64,000 bases of DNA from Pseudomonas sp. WS 5079 (GCF_012985465.1 NZ_JAAQWN010000006.1:1-64000), one strand, 5' to 3'; shown: positions 1-9,047, counted from the stretch's first letter. Program-made: numbers and translations. The notes: generated by a model not told the origin, from the sequence alone.

Positions 1-436
1 GGCTTGCCTGCGATGGCGGTGGGTCAGTTGATACATGCTGCGACTGATACACCGTCATCGCAGGCAAGCCAGCTCCCACAGTTGGTGTGTGGTGTGTGCA
101 AAGTCCTGTGCCCAGCCGAGATCCCCTGTGGGAGCGGGCTTGCCCGCGATGGCGGTGGGTCAGGTGATACATTCTGCGACTGATACACCGTCATCGCAGG
201 CAAGCCAGCTCCCACAGTTGGTGTGTGGTGTGTGCAAAGTCCTGTGCCCAGCCGAGATCCCCTGTGGGAGCGGGCTTGCCCGCGATGGCGGTGGGTCAGT
301 TGATACATTCTGCGACTGATACACCGTCATCGCAGGCAAGCCAGCTCCCACAGTTGGTGTGTGGTGTGTGTAAAGTCCTGTGCCCAGCCGAGATCCCCTG
401 TGGGAGCGGGCTTGCCCGCGATGGCGGTGGGTCATG
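1..436. repeat. 136-bp tandem repeat array containing REP sequences
   Basis: Three complete copies of a 136-bp unit (starting at 1, 137 and 273) and a fourth truncated copy from 409 to about 434 are nearly identical. Each unit holds two inverted REP cores, GGCTTGCCYGCGATGGCGGTG and its complement around the CGTCATCGCAGGCAAGCC segment, so the array is a string of REP doublets. The array is cut by the window start and may be longer. Open frames through it on both strands are repeat artefacts. Confidence 0.9.
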
Positions 437-527
437 TGAGGATATGTTGACTGGCCTACCGCTATCGCAGCGATGCGGCGACCCGACAAGCCAGCTCCCA
501 CCTGTTGATCGGCGTTGCTGGGAGTAA
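437..527. other. Intergenic remainder with a degenerate REP end
   Basis: After the last repeat copy the sequence diverges, then ends in one more REP half (CAAGCCAGCTCCCACC near 488-503) just before the stop codon of the minus-strand regulator at 528. No gene or terminator hairpin with a T-run is visible here. Confidence 0.6.
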
Positions 528-3068
528 TCAGGCCATCAGGCCCAGGGTCTTGGCCTTGGCCACGGCCTGGGTGCGCCGCTCCACCCCCAACTTGCTGTGA
601 ATCCGCCGCGCGTGGGTCTTCACCGTGTGCAGCGAGATAAACAACAAGTCGGCAATTTCCAGGTTGGAGTTGCCCAGCGCGATCAGTTGCAGCACCTCCA
701 GTTCCCGTTGGCTCAACGGGTTTTCCCCTGGCGCCGCCACTGCATCCTGAGGTTCGAGCCCCAGTTCACTGAGCAACCCCGGCTGGCGCAGGCGCAGTTC
801 GCGCACCGCCTGTTGCACCTGGCAGCGCGCCGCCAGGGCCAGCCCGGTTTGCAGCGCGCGCACCGCGTTCGCGCGCTCGCCCAGTTGCCAGGCCACCTCG
901 CCCAACACCAGGTGCAACTCCACTTCCAGGCACTGCATGCCACGCTCGCGGGCCGTATCGAGCAAGGCCGTGAGCCGCTGGATGGGTTGCTCGGCCCGGC
1001 GCAGCTTGACCTGGGCCAGCACCAGCAAGTATTCCAGCCGGGGGATCAGCTCCAGGGTCGCCGGCGGTGCCTGTTTCGCCTGCGGGCCATGATAGTGGCG
1101 CAGCACCCGGCTGACGGCCTCCAGGGTCAGTTCGGCGCGCCCCTGCTGCAACCAAAAGTGCCCACTGAGCAACAACAACACCGCCCGGTACACCGTGTCG
1201 GGCACCTGCCGGCGCTGCATCAGGCGCTCGGCGTCGCGCAACTGGATAAACGCCTGGGCGTAGTCGCCACGGTTGGCCGCCAGCATCGCCAACCCAAGGA
1301 AGCCGTACAGCACGCGCTTATCCTGGCTATGCAGGCACATGCCCAGGCCGGCTTCGAGGCAGTCGGTGGCCAGCGCGTCATGCCCCTGGCGCAGTGCCAG
1401 GTGCCCACGGCGCAAGGCAATCCGGCCCATCAGCGGCCCGGCCTTGAGGCGCTGCTGCACCAGCATGGCCTGCACGCCTTCCAACAGGCTCTGGGCCCGG
1501 TACGGCGCGCCCCGCTGTTCCAGCAGTTGCGCGTGATCAAGCTCCAGCACCGCTTCCAGCAGCAACGAACCATGGGCCCGCGCCAGGCACAGCGCCTCGC
1601 GATTGAGCGCCTGGGCCACGTCCAGTTCGCCGCGCAACAGTGCTTGCTGGGTCAGCCCGGACAGGCACATCAGGCGCGACGTCCAGGCGCTGTCCGGCAA
1701 GTCATTCAATGCCTCCAGAAAATGCCCACGCGCAGGCACCGCTTCCCCTCCCAGGTGCAATAACCAACCCCACTGCGCCTGCCAGCGCGCCAGCAGATGG
1801 CGTTGCAGCGCGGCGGTGGGTTGCGGGGTGAAGCGCGCCAGTTGATCGATGCATTGCGCGGCCTGGTCGAATCGCCCGGCAAACAGCAAGGCCGCCGTGA
1901 CCAGCCCCACCAGTTGCGCCGAGCCGAGCATCAACTCGTCGCCATGTTGCTCATGCAGGCGCAACAACAGCACGGCGTTTTGCTGGCGGAACAAGTCTTC
2001 AAAGCTGAAGTGCTCCAACAGGCTGACCGCCACTTCGTACTCTTCAGCCAGCAGCGCCTGCTCAAACGCCGCCTGCCAGTCCTGGGCTGCGGTAAACCAT
2101 TGGCAGGCGCGCCGGTGCCAGGAACGCCGGGCCGGCCAGGGTTCGTCGCGCAGTAACTGGGCCAGGGGCGCGAAGACCTGCAGCCACTCCGGCGAATCTT
2201 CCCAGGGCTCGATAAACGCGCCGAGGGCCTGGAGCTCGCGCAGGTAGTCGGCGCCATCGCCAAACCCGAACAGGTGTTCGCACAGCCCCGGGTTGAAACG
2301 CGGCAGGTGCGCCAACACGCGCCAGGCCTCCTCCAACTCTTCGGGCAAGGTGCTGAACAGCTCGTGTTGCAGGTAATCGAGCAAGGTCTGGGAGCGCCCA
2401 TGCCAGGCACCGCTGTCGGGATGGCTGTCGCCTTCGAGCAGGGCGATACGCACGCCGGCGCACCAGCCGGCGCTGAACTGCAGGACTTTATCGGCGGCCT
2501 GCCCGCCCGCGGCGTGATGCTCGAGCAGTTGCTGGACCTCGCGCTGATCGAACGCCAACTCGGTGCCGCCGCACTCCCACAACTCATCATCGAGCAACAG
2601 CCGTGGCCAATTGCAGGCCGGCCGGCGCCGCGCGCCCAGCCACCAGACCAAGGCCGGGCTGCTGGCCGCCAGCACCCGATCGAGCAAGGCATCCAATGCG
2701 GGCGCCGCCACCCGGCAATAGTCATCGAGAAACAGCCAGGCCGGCGCTTGCCAGCGGCTCAGGTCGAGCAACAAGCTGGCTTGATCGACAAACACTAGGC
2801 CCAGGCTTTGGGCCAGGCGCTGACAGAAATCCAGCGGGTCCAGGGCCGCACCGTTGAGGGGCAGCCAATACACTTGGCAACTCGCCGGGGCCTGCAGGGC
2901 GCATTCGGCCAACAAGGCACTCTTGCCACTACCGGCCGGCGCGCACAGCAACCGGACCCGCGCCTCGGCCCCCAGCAACGGCTCGGCCAGGCGTGGGCGC
3001 AGCAAATGGTGGGAAGACAGACGTGGCATGAATCCAGGGCGATCCAGGCGACGGGTCATGGCGGTCAT
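528..3068 (-). CDS. LuxR-family ATP-dependent regulator, MalT-like
   Basis: 846 residues. The N-terminus carries a Walker A motif (APAGSGKS, residues about 43-50) followed by an AWLFLDD Walker B-like stretch near residue 110. The middle is a long alpha-helical, TPR-like region rich in Leu, Ala and Gln. The last 65 residues form a LuxR/GerE helix-turn-helix with the typical LSQRELEVLQLIA and SLHTVKTHARRIHSKLGV segments. This is the layout of large STAND-type activators such as MalT, where ligand binding drives ATP-dependent multimerisation. The inducer is unknown. The start at 3068 is favoured by an AGGGA sequence about 10 bases upstream. The gene lies downstream of the DUF1302/DUF1329 pair on the same strand but behind a terminator, so it is probably its own unit and may control that pair (inference). 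Confidence 0.88.
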   Translation of the reverse strand: MTAMTRRLDRPGFMPRLSSHHLLRPRLAEPLLGAEARVRLLCAPAGSGKSALLAECALQAPASCQVYWLPLNGAALDPLDFCQRLAQSLGLVFVDQASLLLDLSRWQAPAWLFLDDYCRVAAPALDALLDRVLAASSPALVWWLGARRRPACNWPRLLLDDELWECGGTELAFDQREVQQLLEHHAAGGQAADKVLQFSAGWCAGVRIALLEGDSHPDSGAWHGRSQTLLDYLQHELFSTLPEELEEAWRVLAHLPRFNPGLCEHLFGFGDGADYLRELQALGAFIEPWEDSPEWLQVFAPLAQLLRDEPWPARRSWHRRACQWFTAAQDWQAAFEQALLAEEYEVAVSLLEHFSFEDLFRQQNAVLLLRLHEQHGDELMLGSAQLVGLVTAALLFAGRFDQAAQCIDQLARFTPQPTAALQRHLLARWQAQWGWLLHLGGEAVPARGHFLEALNDLPDSAWTSRLMCLSGLTQQALLRGELDVAQALNREALCLARAHGSLLLEAVLELDHAQLLEQRGAPYRAQSLLEGVQAMLVQQRLKAGPLMGRIALRRGHLALRQGHDALATDCLEAGLGMCLHSQDKRVLYGFLGLAMLAANRGDYAQAFIQLRDAERLMQRRQVPDTVYRAVLLLLSGHFWLQQGRAELTLEAVSRVLRHYHGPQAKQAPPATLELIPRLEYLLVLAQVKLRRAEQPIQRLTALLDTARERGMQCLEVELHLVLGEVAWQLGERANAVRALQTGLALAARCQVQQAVRELRLRQPGLLSELGLEPQDAVAAPGENPLSQRELEVLQLIALGNSNLEIADLLFISLHTVKTHARRIHSKLGVERRTQAVAKAKTLGLMA

Positions 3069-3166
3069 TACAACGTCCCTTTTTTATTGTTATGCGGCGT
3101 GCGGTCTACCGTAGTCCTGTCAATGGGCGTTGTTGAAGAAGTATTCAGCGGGCTGATTGCCGGGCA

Positions 3167-3196
3167 TAAAAAAGCCGGGCTTCATTTGAGCCCGGC
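3167..3196 (-). terminator. Rho-independent terminator after the DUF1329 gene
   Basis: Read on the minus strand, GCCGGGC and GCCCGGC arms (3174-3180 and 3190-3196) are followed by a run of T (complement of 3167-3173). It ends the DUF1302-DUF1329 transcript and separates it from the LuxR-type gene. Confidence 0.8.
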
Positions 3197-3226
3197 ACAG
3201 GATTGGCAGGTTAAAACCCGAGCCTA

Positions 3227-3315
3227 TGTGGGAGCTGGCTTGCCTGCGATGGCGGTGGGTCAGGTTGATGGGTTTTGCCTGGTCCACCGCCATCGCAGGC
3301 AAGCCAGCTCCCACA
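3227..3315. repeat. REP doublet (REPIN)
   Basis: Two inverted copies of the TGTGGGAGCTGGCTTGCCTG core, each continuing into GCGATGGCGGTGG or its complement, are separated by a short loop. It lies between the DUF1329 stop and the terminator. Confidence 0.9.
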
Positions 3316-3338
3316 GTGATTGGCTTTACAACCTCAGG

Positions 3339-4706
3339 TCAGCGTACGCCCGAGGCGCGCAGGGCCGATGGGGTGTAGTCCGCCGCCTTGGCGTTGAAGC
3401 CGAATACAAAGCTGCTCTTCTCTTCGTTCTTCATGCCCAGGGCGATGTAGCGGCCGGCGATGATGTCGTACAGGGTCTCGACGGTGTAGGCCGGGGTCTG
3501 GTGGTTGTAGTAGAACTGCGCATGACCTTCGGCAACGCGCCACAGTTGGCCGCGGCCGTCATAGTGATCCACCAGCGCCACTTGCCAGCTGTCTTCGTCG
3601 ATGTACATGTGGCGCTTGGCGTAGATGTGCCGCTCGCTTGGTTTCACCGTGCCCACCACTTCCCAGACCCGGTGCAGCTCGTAGCGGGTCAGGTCCTGGT
3701 TGATGTGGCCGGCCTTGATGATGTCGTCATATTTAAGGGATGGCGAATCGAGCTTGTAGGCGTTGTAGGGAATGTACATTTCCTTCTTGCCCACCAGTTT
3801 CCAGTCGTAGCGGTCTGGCGCGCCGGAGAACATGTCGAAGTTATCCGAGGTGCGCAGGCCGTCGGACGCAGTGCCCGGCCCGTCGTAGGCCACTTGCGGT
3901 GCACGGCGCACGCGGCGTTGGCCGGCGTTGTAGATCCATGCCAGGCGCGGTTCTTTCACCTGGTCGAGGGTTTCGTGCACCAGCAGCACGTTACCCGCCA
4001 GGCGGGCGGGCGCGGTGACCGACTGCTTGAAGAAGGTCAGCACGTTGGCGCCCTTGGCCGGGTCCATGTCCGGGATCAGTTGTGGCACTGCCACTTCTTC
4101 TTCAAAGCGGATCGGCGTGTAGCTGCCGTTGGTCTGCGGTGTGGCCTGGGTGATGATGCGTCGCAGGTTGCCGCCGTGATAGCGAGTGATGTGGTTCCAC
4201 AACACCTCGACGCCATTTTTCGGGATCGGGAAGGCGTAGTAGCGGTTGCCGGTGAAATTCTCCAGGCCGTTGCCGTCGTTGATCGACTTGACGTTGAGCG
4301 CGCTGCGCTTGATCGACTCGTAGATATCGTCGGGCAGGTTGACCGTGCGGTGGGTGGTGTAGACCGGGATTTTGTAGGTCTCTGGGTAGCGCTTGAACAT
4401 CGCCACCTGGCCGTCCGACAGTTTGTCCTTGTACTTGTCGACCGTGGCCGCGGTGATCACGAACAGCGGTTTTTCATTGGCAAACGGGTCGGCCAAAAAG
4501 CCCTTGCTGTCCACCGCGCCGGCGTTTTTCGGGATGCCACCGGTCCAGGCCGGGATCGAGCCATCGGCGTTACCGGCTTTCTCGGCGCCCACTGGGGTCA
4601 AGGTCGTACCGAGCTTGGCTGCTTCTTGCGGTGACACGGCGGCCATCACGTTGGCGGCCACCAGGCTGAGGGCCAGTACACCGCACTGCAAAATCATCTT
4701 ACGCAT
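3339..4706 (-). CDS. DUF1329 domain-containing exported protein
   Basis: 455 residues with a clear signal peptide (basic MRKM start, hydrophobic core, ANVMAA cleavage region) and the usual length for DUF1329. The family has a LolA/LolB-like fold and is nearly always paired with DUF1302 genes in Pseudomonas. Proposed roles are in moving lipophilic compounds or lipids across the envelope, but no reaction is established. It lies 30 bp downstream of the DUF1302 gene and is surely co-transcribed with it. The start at 4706 has AAGGACAA as ribosome binding site. An MMPL/RND transporter often accompanies the pair elsewhere and is not present nearby here. Confidence 0.9.
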   Translation of the reverse strand: MRKMILQCGVLALSLVAANVMAAVSPQEAAKLGTTLTPVGAEKAGNADGSIPAWTGGIPKNAGAVDSKGFLADPFANEKPLFVITAATVDKYKDKLSDGQVAMFKRYPETYKIPVYTTHRTVNLPDDIYESIKRSALNVKSINDGNGLENFTGNRYYAFPIPKNGVEVLWNHITRYHGGNLRRIITQATPQTNGSYTPIRFEEEVAVPQLIPDMDPAKGANVLTFFKQSVTAPARLAGNVLLVHETLDQVKEPRLAWIYNAGQRRVRRAPQVAYDGPGTASDGLRTSDNFDMFSGAPDRYDWKLVGKKEMYIPYNAYKLDSPSLKYDDIIKAGHINQDLTRYELHRVWEVVGTVKPSERHIYAKRHMYIDEDSWQVALVDHYDGRGQLWRVAEGHAQFYYNHQTPAYTVETLYDIIAGRYIALGMKNEEKSSFVFGFNAKAADYTPSALRASGVR

Positions 4707-4736
4707 GGTTGTTGTCCTTGTTCTTTTTTAGCCGAA

Positions 4737-6527
4737 TCAGAAGTTCACGCCAAAGCTGAGGGCGAGGAAGTCACGGTCGGTCAGGGTGTTGTAGTCACCG
4801 CCAAAAAAGTCGGTGTAACTCAGGCTCGCGGTGTAGGTGTTACGGTAGTCCGCATCGACCCCGACGCTGAGCGCCTTGGCCCCTTCGTTGAACAGGCCAT
4901 TGGGGCCGTAACCCTTGACGTCATGGGACCAGGACAGGTTGGGCTTGAAGTTGATCCCGGCGATCACGTTGTTGTAGTCCAGGATCGCCCGGGCGCGATA
5001 ACCCCAGGAAGTCGCCGTGACGAAGCCGTCGGTGTCACCGCCAAAACCGTATTGGCCGTACACCGAATCACGGCCGTAGCGCAGCTTGGTTTTGTTCTCC
5101 AGCCCGCCCACCCGCACGATGGCTGCCTCGCCCACTACGGTCAGGCGTTCGGCGCCCAGCACCTGGTCGAAAAACTGGGTCATGGTGGTTTGGAACTGGG
5201 TGATTTCCTTGCGCCGGTAGCCGGTGTTGTCAGCGCCGAATGAGCTCTTGATCGGCGACACGGTGTTACCGGCAATCGGGTTGACCAGGGCCAGGGTCAG
5301 GTCGGTGGTGTTGAGTTGCACCGGGGCGTTGGGGCGGTAGCTGATTTCCCCGGTCCAGGCGGTGCCGGTGGGCAGGGTCGTGGAAAAGCTGGCGCCGTAC
5401 AGGCGGATGTCTTCCGGGTAATCCAGGTAGTACTGGCCGCGTCCGAGCATCACGCTCTGCGCCAGGCCGGCGCCGCTGCCGGGGGCAATGCCGTTGGCGG
5501 TATTGATGATATTGCCGATGGTCGCAAGGTTAGTGTTGGCCGTGAGGGTGCCCACGGTCGGCGTGCGGCTGTGGTAGTTCATGAAGTACAGGCCGTACTC
5601 GGTGTCATCGCCGAGCCAGCGCAAGGCCATGCCGAACTGCCCGGAGTCCCGTGCATCACGGTCGGCAGCGCGGCGCACGATCACCCCTTCGTTGGTCACG
5701 CCAAAGCCTTGGCCGAACGCAGCGGCCACAGGTTGCAGCGGGCGGATCGCCGGGCTACCGACCGTGTAGTTATTGGTGCAGCCATCGGCCGCCACGTCGC
5801 CACCAAAGAAGGTGCCGCAGTTATCCAGTACGGTCTGGTCCCATTCCAACTGGTAAAAGCCTTCCACGGTCAGTTGGTTGGTCAGGCCCTGGGAGGCAAA
5901 CAGCATGTTCACCGGGATCAGGCCTTCCTTGATCTCGGCGCCAGGCCGGCGGAAGGCCGAGACGTCGACGGGGTTGATGCTGTTGATGGAGTTGCCGATG
6001 AAGGTACTTTCGCCCCAACTGACCACCTGCTTGCCGGCACGCACGGTGCCCGGCAGGTCGCCCAGGGAATAGTTGTGATAGACGAAGGCATCGAGGATCT
6101 GTGCACCGCTGGATTTGGAGCCTTCCTTGCGGTTGTGGTCGCTGATCGGCTTGAACTCACGGTCTTCGTCCTTGAGTTCGAAGTCGTACCAGTACTTGCC
6201 CCGTACAAACACCCCGGTATCGCCGTACTTGAGCTCCAGGTCGTGCAGGCCCTTGAAGATTTTCGAGTAGGTTTCGCCCTTCTTGAAGTTCAGCCGCCCG
6301 TCATCCCCGGTGGAAGCCTGGCCACTGCCGCCGTTGACCGTGCCCACCAGCTTGCGGTCGGCATCGCGCATGCCCCAGCTGGCACCCACCGACAGCGACG
6401 AATCGAACTGCCCCTCGATCTCGCCGATATTGAATGAAACAGCCTGCGCCTGAACGCAGCAACCCAAAGCAACCGCAGCGGCCAGCGCCTGTGGCCTGAA
6501 GATGGCGCGCATTGTTGTTTTTGTCAT
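4737..6527 (-). CDS. DUF1302 outer-membrane family protein
   Basis: 596 residues, starting with a signal peptide ending near VQAQAVSF. The mature protein is rich in alternating beta-strand patterns, with aromatic residues ending in FGVNF, as expected of an outer-membrane barrel. Length and sequence match the DUF1302 family, found with DUF1329 proteins in operons linked to hydrophobic substrate use, virulence or solvent exposure. It is the first gene of a two-gene minus-strand operon. The start at 6527 is preceded by GGGGAAG. The roughly 390 bp upstream up to the plus-strand terminator should hold its promoter. Function beyond envelope localisation cannot be read from the sequence. Confidence 0.9.
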   Translation of the reverse strand: MTKTTMRAIFRPQALAAAVALGCCVQAQAVSFNIGEIEGQFDSSLSVGASWGMRDADRKLVGTVNGGSGQASTGDDGRLNFKKGETYSKIFKGLHDLELKYGDTGVFVRGKYWYDFELKDEDREFKPISDHNRKEGSKSSGAQILDAFVYHNYSLGDLPGTVRAGKQVVSWGESTFIGNSINSINPVDVSAFRRPGAEIKEGLIPVNMLFASQGLTNQLTVEGFYQLEWDQTVLDNCGTFFGGDVAADGCTNNYTVGSPAIRPLQPVAAAFGQGFGVTNEGVIVRRAADRDARDSGQFGMALRWLGDDTEYGLYFMNYHSRTPTVGTLTANTNLATIGNIINTANGIAPGSGAGLAQSVMLGRGQYYLDYPEDIRLYGASFSTTLPTGTAWTGEISYRPNAPVQLNTTDLTLALVNPIAGNTVSPIKSSFGADNTGYRRKEITQFQTTMTQFFDQVLGAERLTVVGEAAIVRVGGLENKTKLRYGRDSVYGQYGFGGDTDGFVTATSWGYRARAILDYNNVIAGINFKPNLSWSHDVKGYGPNGLFNEGAKALSVGVDADYRNTYTASLSYTDFFGGDYNTLTDRDFLALSFGVNF

Positions 6528-6918
6528 GCGTCTTCCCCGGTGGTGTGACAGAAGGCCCCACCCTACTGCCCGCCATCAGGAGCGATAAGCGCACCAAGGA
6601 GGTATTCGTTGTGTCGCTCCAAAGGATTAACGCAGGCTCTAGCGTGGGTATTGGCGGGGCTATCGACGCAGTGGATGGAGCGCCATCAAGAGAATGGATA
6701 CCCCGCCCGTCAGGCGCGCCACTGTTGTTGTTTTGGTAACAGTCCTTGTCCTGAATCAGTGTTTTTCATTCTGTTACAACGGACTATTCTTACCGGGCTT
6801 TCAAGGCGAACCGCCTGCTTCACGAAAGCCAATTTTTGACGGATTGAAGCGTATTTTCAGTCTGTTACCGGTGTTCACTGACGTTGATTTGTAGCTCCTT
6901 GATCCAACGTCTTACTTC
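6528..6918. other. Long intergenic region upstream of the DUF1302 gene
   Basis: No convincing gene is present. Short plus-strand frames here have no conserved look. The heptamer GTAACAG/CTGTTAC occurs at 6736-6742, 6771-6777 (inverted to the first) and 6862-6868. A strong plus-strand terminator follows at 6919 with no recognisable gene feeding into it, so a small RNA is possible. Confidence 0.5.
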
Positions 6919-6946
6919 GGCCGCTGCTTATGCAGCGGCCTTTTTT
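6919..6946 (+). terminator. Rho-independent terminator (plus strand) without an evident gene
   Basis: A perfect 9-bp stem, GGCCGCTGC (6919-6927) with GCAGCGGCC (6932-6940), is followed by six T residues. No plausible plus-strand protein gene ends here. Confidence 0.8.
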
Positions 6947-6954
6947 ATGCCTGA

Positions 6955-6983
6955 AACAAAGCGGGGCGCCATAAGCGCCCCGC
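6955..6983 (-). terminator. Rho-independent terminator of the SDR gene
   Basis: GCGGGGCGC (6961-6969) and GCGCCCCGC (6975-6983) form a 9-bp stem. On the minus strand it is followed by TTTGTTT. It sits 27 bp after the SDR stop codon. Confidence 0.7.
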
Positions 6984-7009
6984 AGGATTGACTGTTTTTC
7001 AGGTAACGA

Positions 7010-7921
7010 TCACAGGCTGTATTTCTGCAGGTTGTCCATCATCTCTTTCAAGGCTTCGATGTTGTCCTTGGGATGGGCCGCCCCTTCAAAGTCGCAGATC
7101 TGCTGCCAGTGCGCCGCCACATCCTCTGGCGAGAAGCCCGCCTCGGGGTCAAACCCGACGCCCAGGCTGCGTTCCCAGCGGGTCTTGCCGATCCAGCCGC
7201 CGCCCACTTCAAACAGCCCAGAAGTTTCCTGGCACGCCTCGCTGCCCAGGTACACCACCAGCGGGCTGACCAGTTCAGGCTTGAGCCTTTCGAACACCTG
7301 CGGGGGGATCAGGCCTTCGGTCATGCGCGTGCCGCCGGTAGGTGCGATGGCATTGACCAGGATGTTGTGCTTGCGCCCCTCCAGCGCCAGGGTGCGGGTC
7401 AGGCCATACAGGCCGAGCTTGGCCATGCCGTAGTTGGACTGGCCGAAGTTGCCGTAGATGCCCGACGTGGAGGCGGTGAAAATCACCCGGCCGTAGCCTT
7501 GCTCGCGCAGATGCGGCCAGGCGGCGCGGGTGACTTTGTAGGCACCTTCGACATGCACGCGGTACACCAGGTCCCAGTCGCTGTCCTCCATTTTGTGGAA
7601 GGTTTTGTCACGCAGGATCCCGGCGTTGTTCACCACCACGTCGATGCGGCCAAACACCTCGAGGGCGTGTTGCACGATCTTTTCGCCGTCGGTCACCGAA
7701 TCGTGGTTGGCCTCGGCAATCCCGCCGGCCTCACGGATCTCGGCCACCACACGGTCGGCCGCCGAAGCGTTGGCGCCTTCGCCCTGAGTCGAGCCGCCAA
7801 GGTCGTTGACCAGCACCTTGGCCCCGTGCCTGGCGAACAGCAGCGCATGGGCACGCCCCAAGCCACCCCCGGCACCGGTGACGATCACGACTTTATCTTG
7901 GAACTGCACAGACTCACTCAT
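7010..7921 (-). CDS. Short-chain dehydrogenase, MFE-2 (3-hydroxyacyl-CoA dehydrogenase)-like
   Basis: 303 residues. It shows the SDR cofactor motif TGAGGGLG (residues 15-22), the VNDLGG stretch characteristic of the dehydrogenase domain of peroxisomal multifunctional enzyme type 2, NNAG near residue 97, and a catalytic Ser and YGMAK (YxxxK). By family it should oxidise 3-hydroxyacyl-CoA thioesters with NAD(P). The start at 7921 has a GGAG site. A REP doublet follows upstream, and the MEST-like hydrolase and class II aldolase-family genes lie upstream on the same strand, so a shared catabolic role is plausible but not shown. Confidence 0.88.
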   Translation of the reverse strand: MSESVQFQDKVVIVTGAGGGLGRAHALLFARHGAKVLVNDLGGSTQGEGANASAADRVVAEIREAGGIAEANHDSVTDGEKIVQHALEVFGRIDVVVNNAGILRDKTFHKMEDSDWDLVYRVHVEGAYKVTRAAWPHLREQGYGRVIFTASTSGIYGNFGQSNYGMAKLGLYGLTRTLALEGRKHNILVNAIAPTGGTRMTEGLIPPQVFERLKPELVSPLVVYLGSEACQETSGLFEVGGGWIGKTRWERSLGVGFDPEAGFSPEDVAAHWQQICDFEGAAHPKDNIEALKEMMDNLQKYSL

Positions 7922-8039
7922 AGGGAACTCCAGCGAAGACAGTGGACGATGGGTTGAGTGTCAGGCACGGGGCTTGTGGTCACAATAAATACGGGCGGGG
8001 GTGAATGGTGCGCAATAAGGCACGGGGATGATCGGCTCG

Positions 8040-8158
8040 TATAGGAGCTGGCTTGTGTGGGAGCTGGCTTGCCTGCGATTGCATCACCGCAATACAACTG
8101 ATTTACCGAGGTGTACCCATCGCAGGCAAGCCAGCTCCCACACAAGCCAGTTCCCATA
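8040..8158. repeat. Extended REP doublet overlapping the 3' end of a CDS
   Basis: Arms of about 39 bases (8040-8079 and 8119-8158), each holding two tandem AGCTGGCTTGTG/AGCTGGCTTGCC motifs, are inverted around a 39-base loop. The right arm and part of the loop are read as the last codons of the upstream hydrolase gene, and the stop codon (8103-8105) lies in the loop. Confidence 0.9.
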
Positions 8159-9047
8159 GCGAGTCTTTGCTGGCCTCGATACCCTCGCGAAACGCCAGGT
8201 AATGCTTGAGCACCTGCACCGGCGCTTCAATCTGCGGGTAGTGGCCGATGTTGGCCAGTAACACCGTGTCGGCATCCGGTATCAGCTCGCGGTAGCGCGC
8301 GACCATATGCGCGCCGGAGATCGGGTCGACTTCGCCATCGATCACCCGCAACGGCACTTCGCCGCGCTGCATCGCCGCCACCCAGCGCTCGCGTTGACGG
8401 CGGCGCTGGGGGATGTAGGCGATGAGTTTGTGCAGGATCCGTGGGCCATCGTTGTTTTCGATCAGGCTCCAGAAGTCATCCAGGGCACTTTCGCTGGGGC
8501 GGGTGTCGGGGCCGAAGATCTGCTTGAAGCTGTCGGCCAGGGCATTGCGCCCGAATGCGCGGCCGATCATCCAACCCAACGGGCTGAGCAACAGTTTTTG
8601 CACCAGCGCCGCGCGGTGGGTCTCGGGGAACAGCCCACCATTGAGAAACACACAACTGGCCAGCTGGAACCGCCCCTCATAGTGCCGGGCGAGCAGTTCC
8701 TGGGCCACGCTGTCGCCGTAGTCATGGGCCATGACATGCACCGGCTGTTGAATCCGCAGATGGGCCAGCAGCGCCTGTTGCAGGTCGGCCTGTTCCAGCA
8801 GGCAATAGGTGTGGTCCAGGGGCTTGGCCGAGTCGCCAAAGCCGAGCATGTCGCAGGCAATCACCAGGTTGCGCTGGGCCAGCGGCTGCCAGAGGTAATG
8901 CCAGTCCCAACTGGCGCTGGGGAAACCGTGGATCAGCAGCAAGGGCTCGCCCTGCCCGGCCACCCAGTAACGGATGGTCTGCCCGCGAAAGACAAAACTC
9001 TGCCCGCGCTTGCGCCAGGCGCTCAGGGGGATCTCGGCCAGTGGCAT
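8103..9047 (-). CDS. MEST-like alpha/beta-hydrolase (epoxide hydrolase type), REP-extended
   Basis: 314 residues. The oxyanion region HGFPSASWDW and the nucleophile elbow AHDYGDS place an Asp, not a Ser, at the nucleophile, as in epoxide hydrolases and haloalkane dehalogenases. The central segment (NGGLFPETHR, FGPDTRPSES, ENNDG) closely follows the MEST/PEG1 family, and a late HYPQIE supplies the catalytic His. The substrate is unknown. Start ATG 9047-9045 overlaps the stop of the upstream aldolase gene (TGATG), so translation is coupled. The family domain ends near LAFREG; the final 18 or so residues (LWELACVGAGLPAMGTPR) are translated REP sequence, so the C-terminus was probably altered by a REP insertion. 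Confidence 0.87.
   Translation of the reverse strand: MPLAEIPLSAWRKRGQSFVFRGQTIRYWVAGQGEPLLLIHGFPSASWDWHYLWQPLAQRNLVIACDMLGFGDSAKPLDHTYCLLEQADLQQALLAHLRIQQPVHVMAHDYGDSVAQELLARHYEGRFQLASCVFLNGGLFPETHRAALVQKLLLSPLGWMIGRAFGRNALADSFKQIFGPDTRPSESALDDFWSLIENNDGPRILHKLIAYIPQRRRQRERWVAAMQRGEVPLRVIDGEVDPISGAHMVARYRELIPDADTVLLANIGHYPQIEAPVQVLKHYLAFREGIEASKDSLWELACVGAGLPAMGTPR

Noticed and set aside
1..527. Short open frames over the tandem repeat
   Set aside because: The frames repeat the REP-derived amino acid pattern in both directions and are a by-product of the repeat.
2808..4634. 608-codon open frame on the plus strand across the regulator and DUF1329 gene
   Set aside because: It lies antisense to well-supported genes with signal peptide and domain evidence, and its predicted protein has no recognisable domain. 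High GC content in the third codon position commonly opens antisense frames.
6604..6895. Small plus-strand reading frames before the terminator at 6919
   Set aside because: They have no ribosome site, no conserved pattern and overlapping frames of similar length, so a protein gene is not supported.
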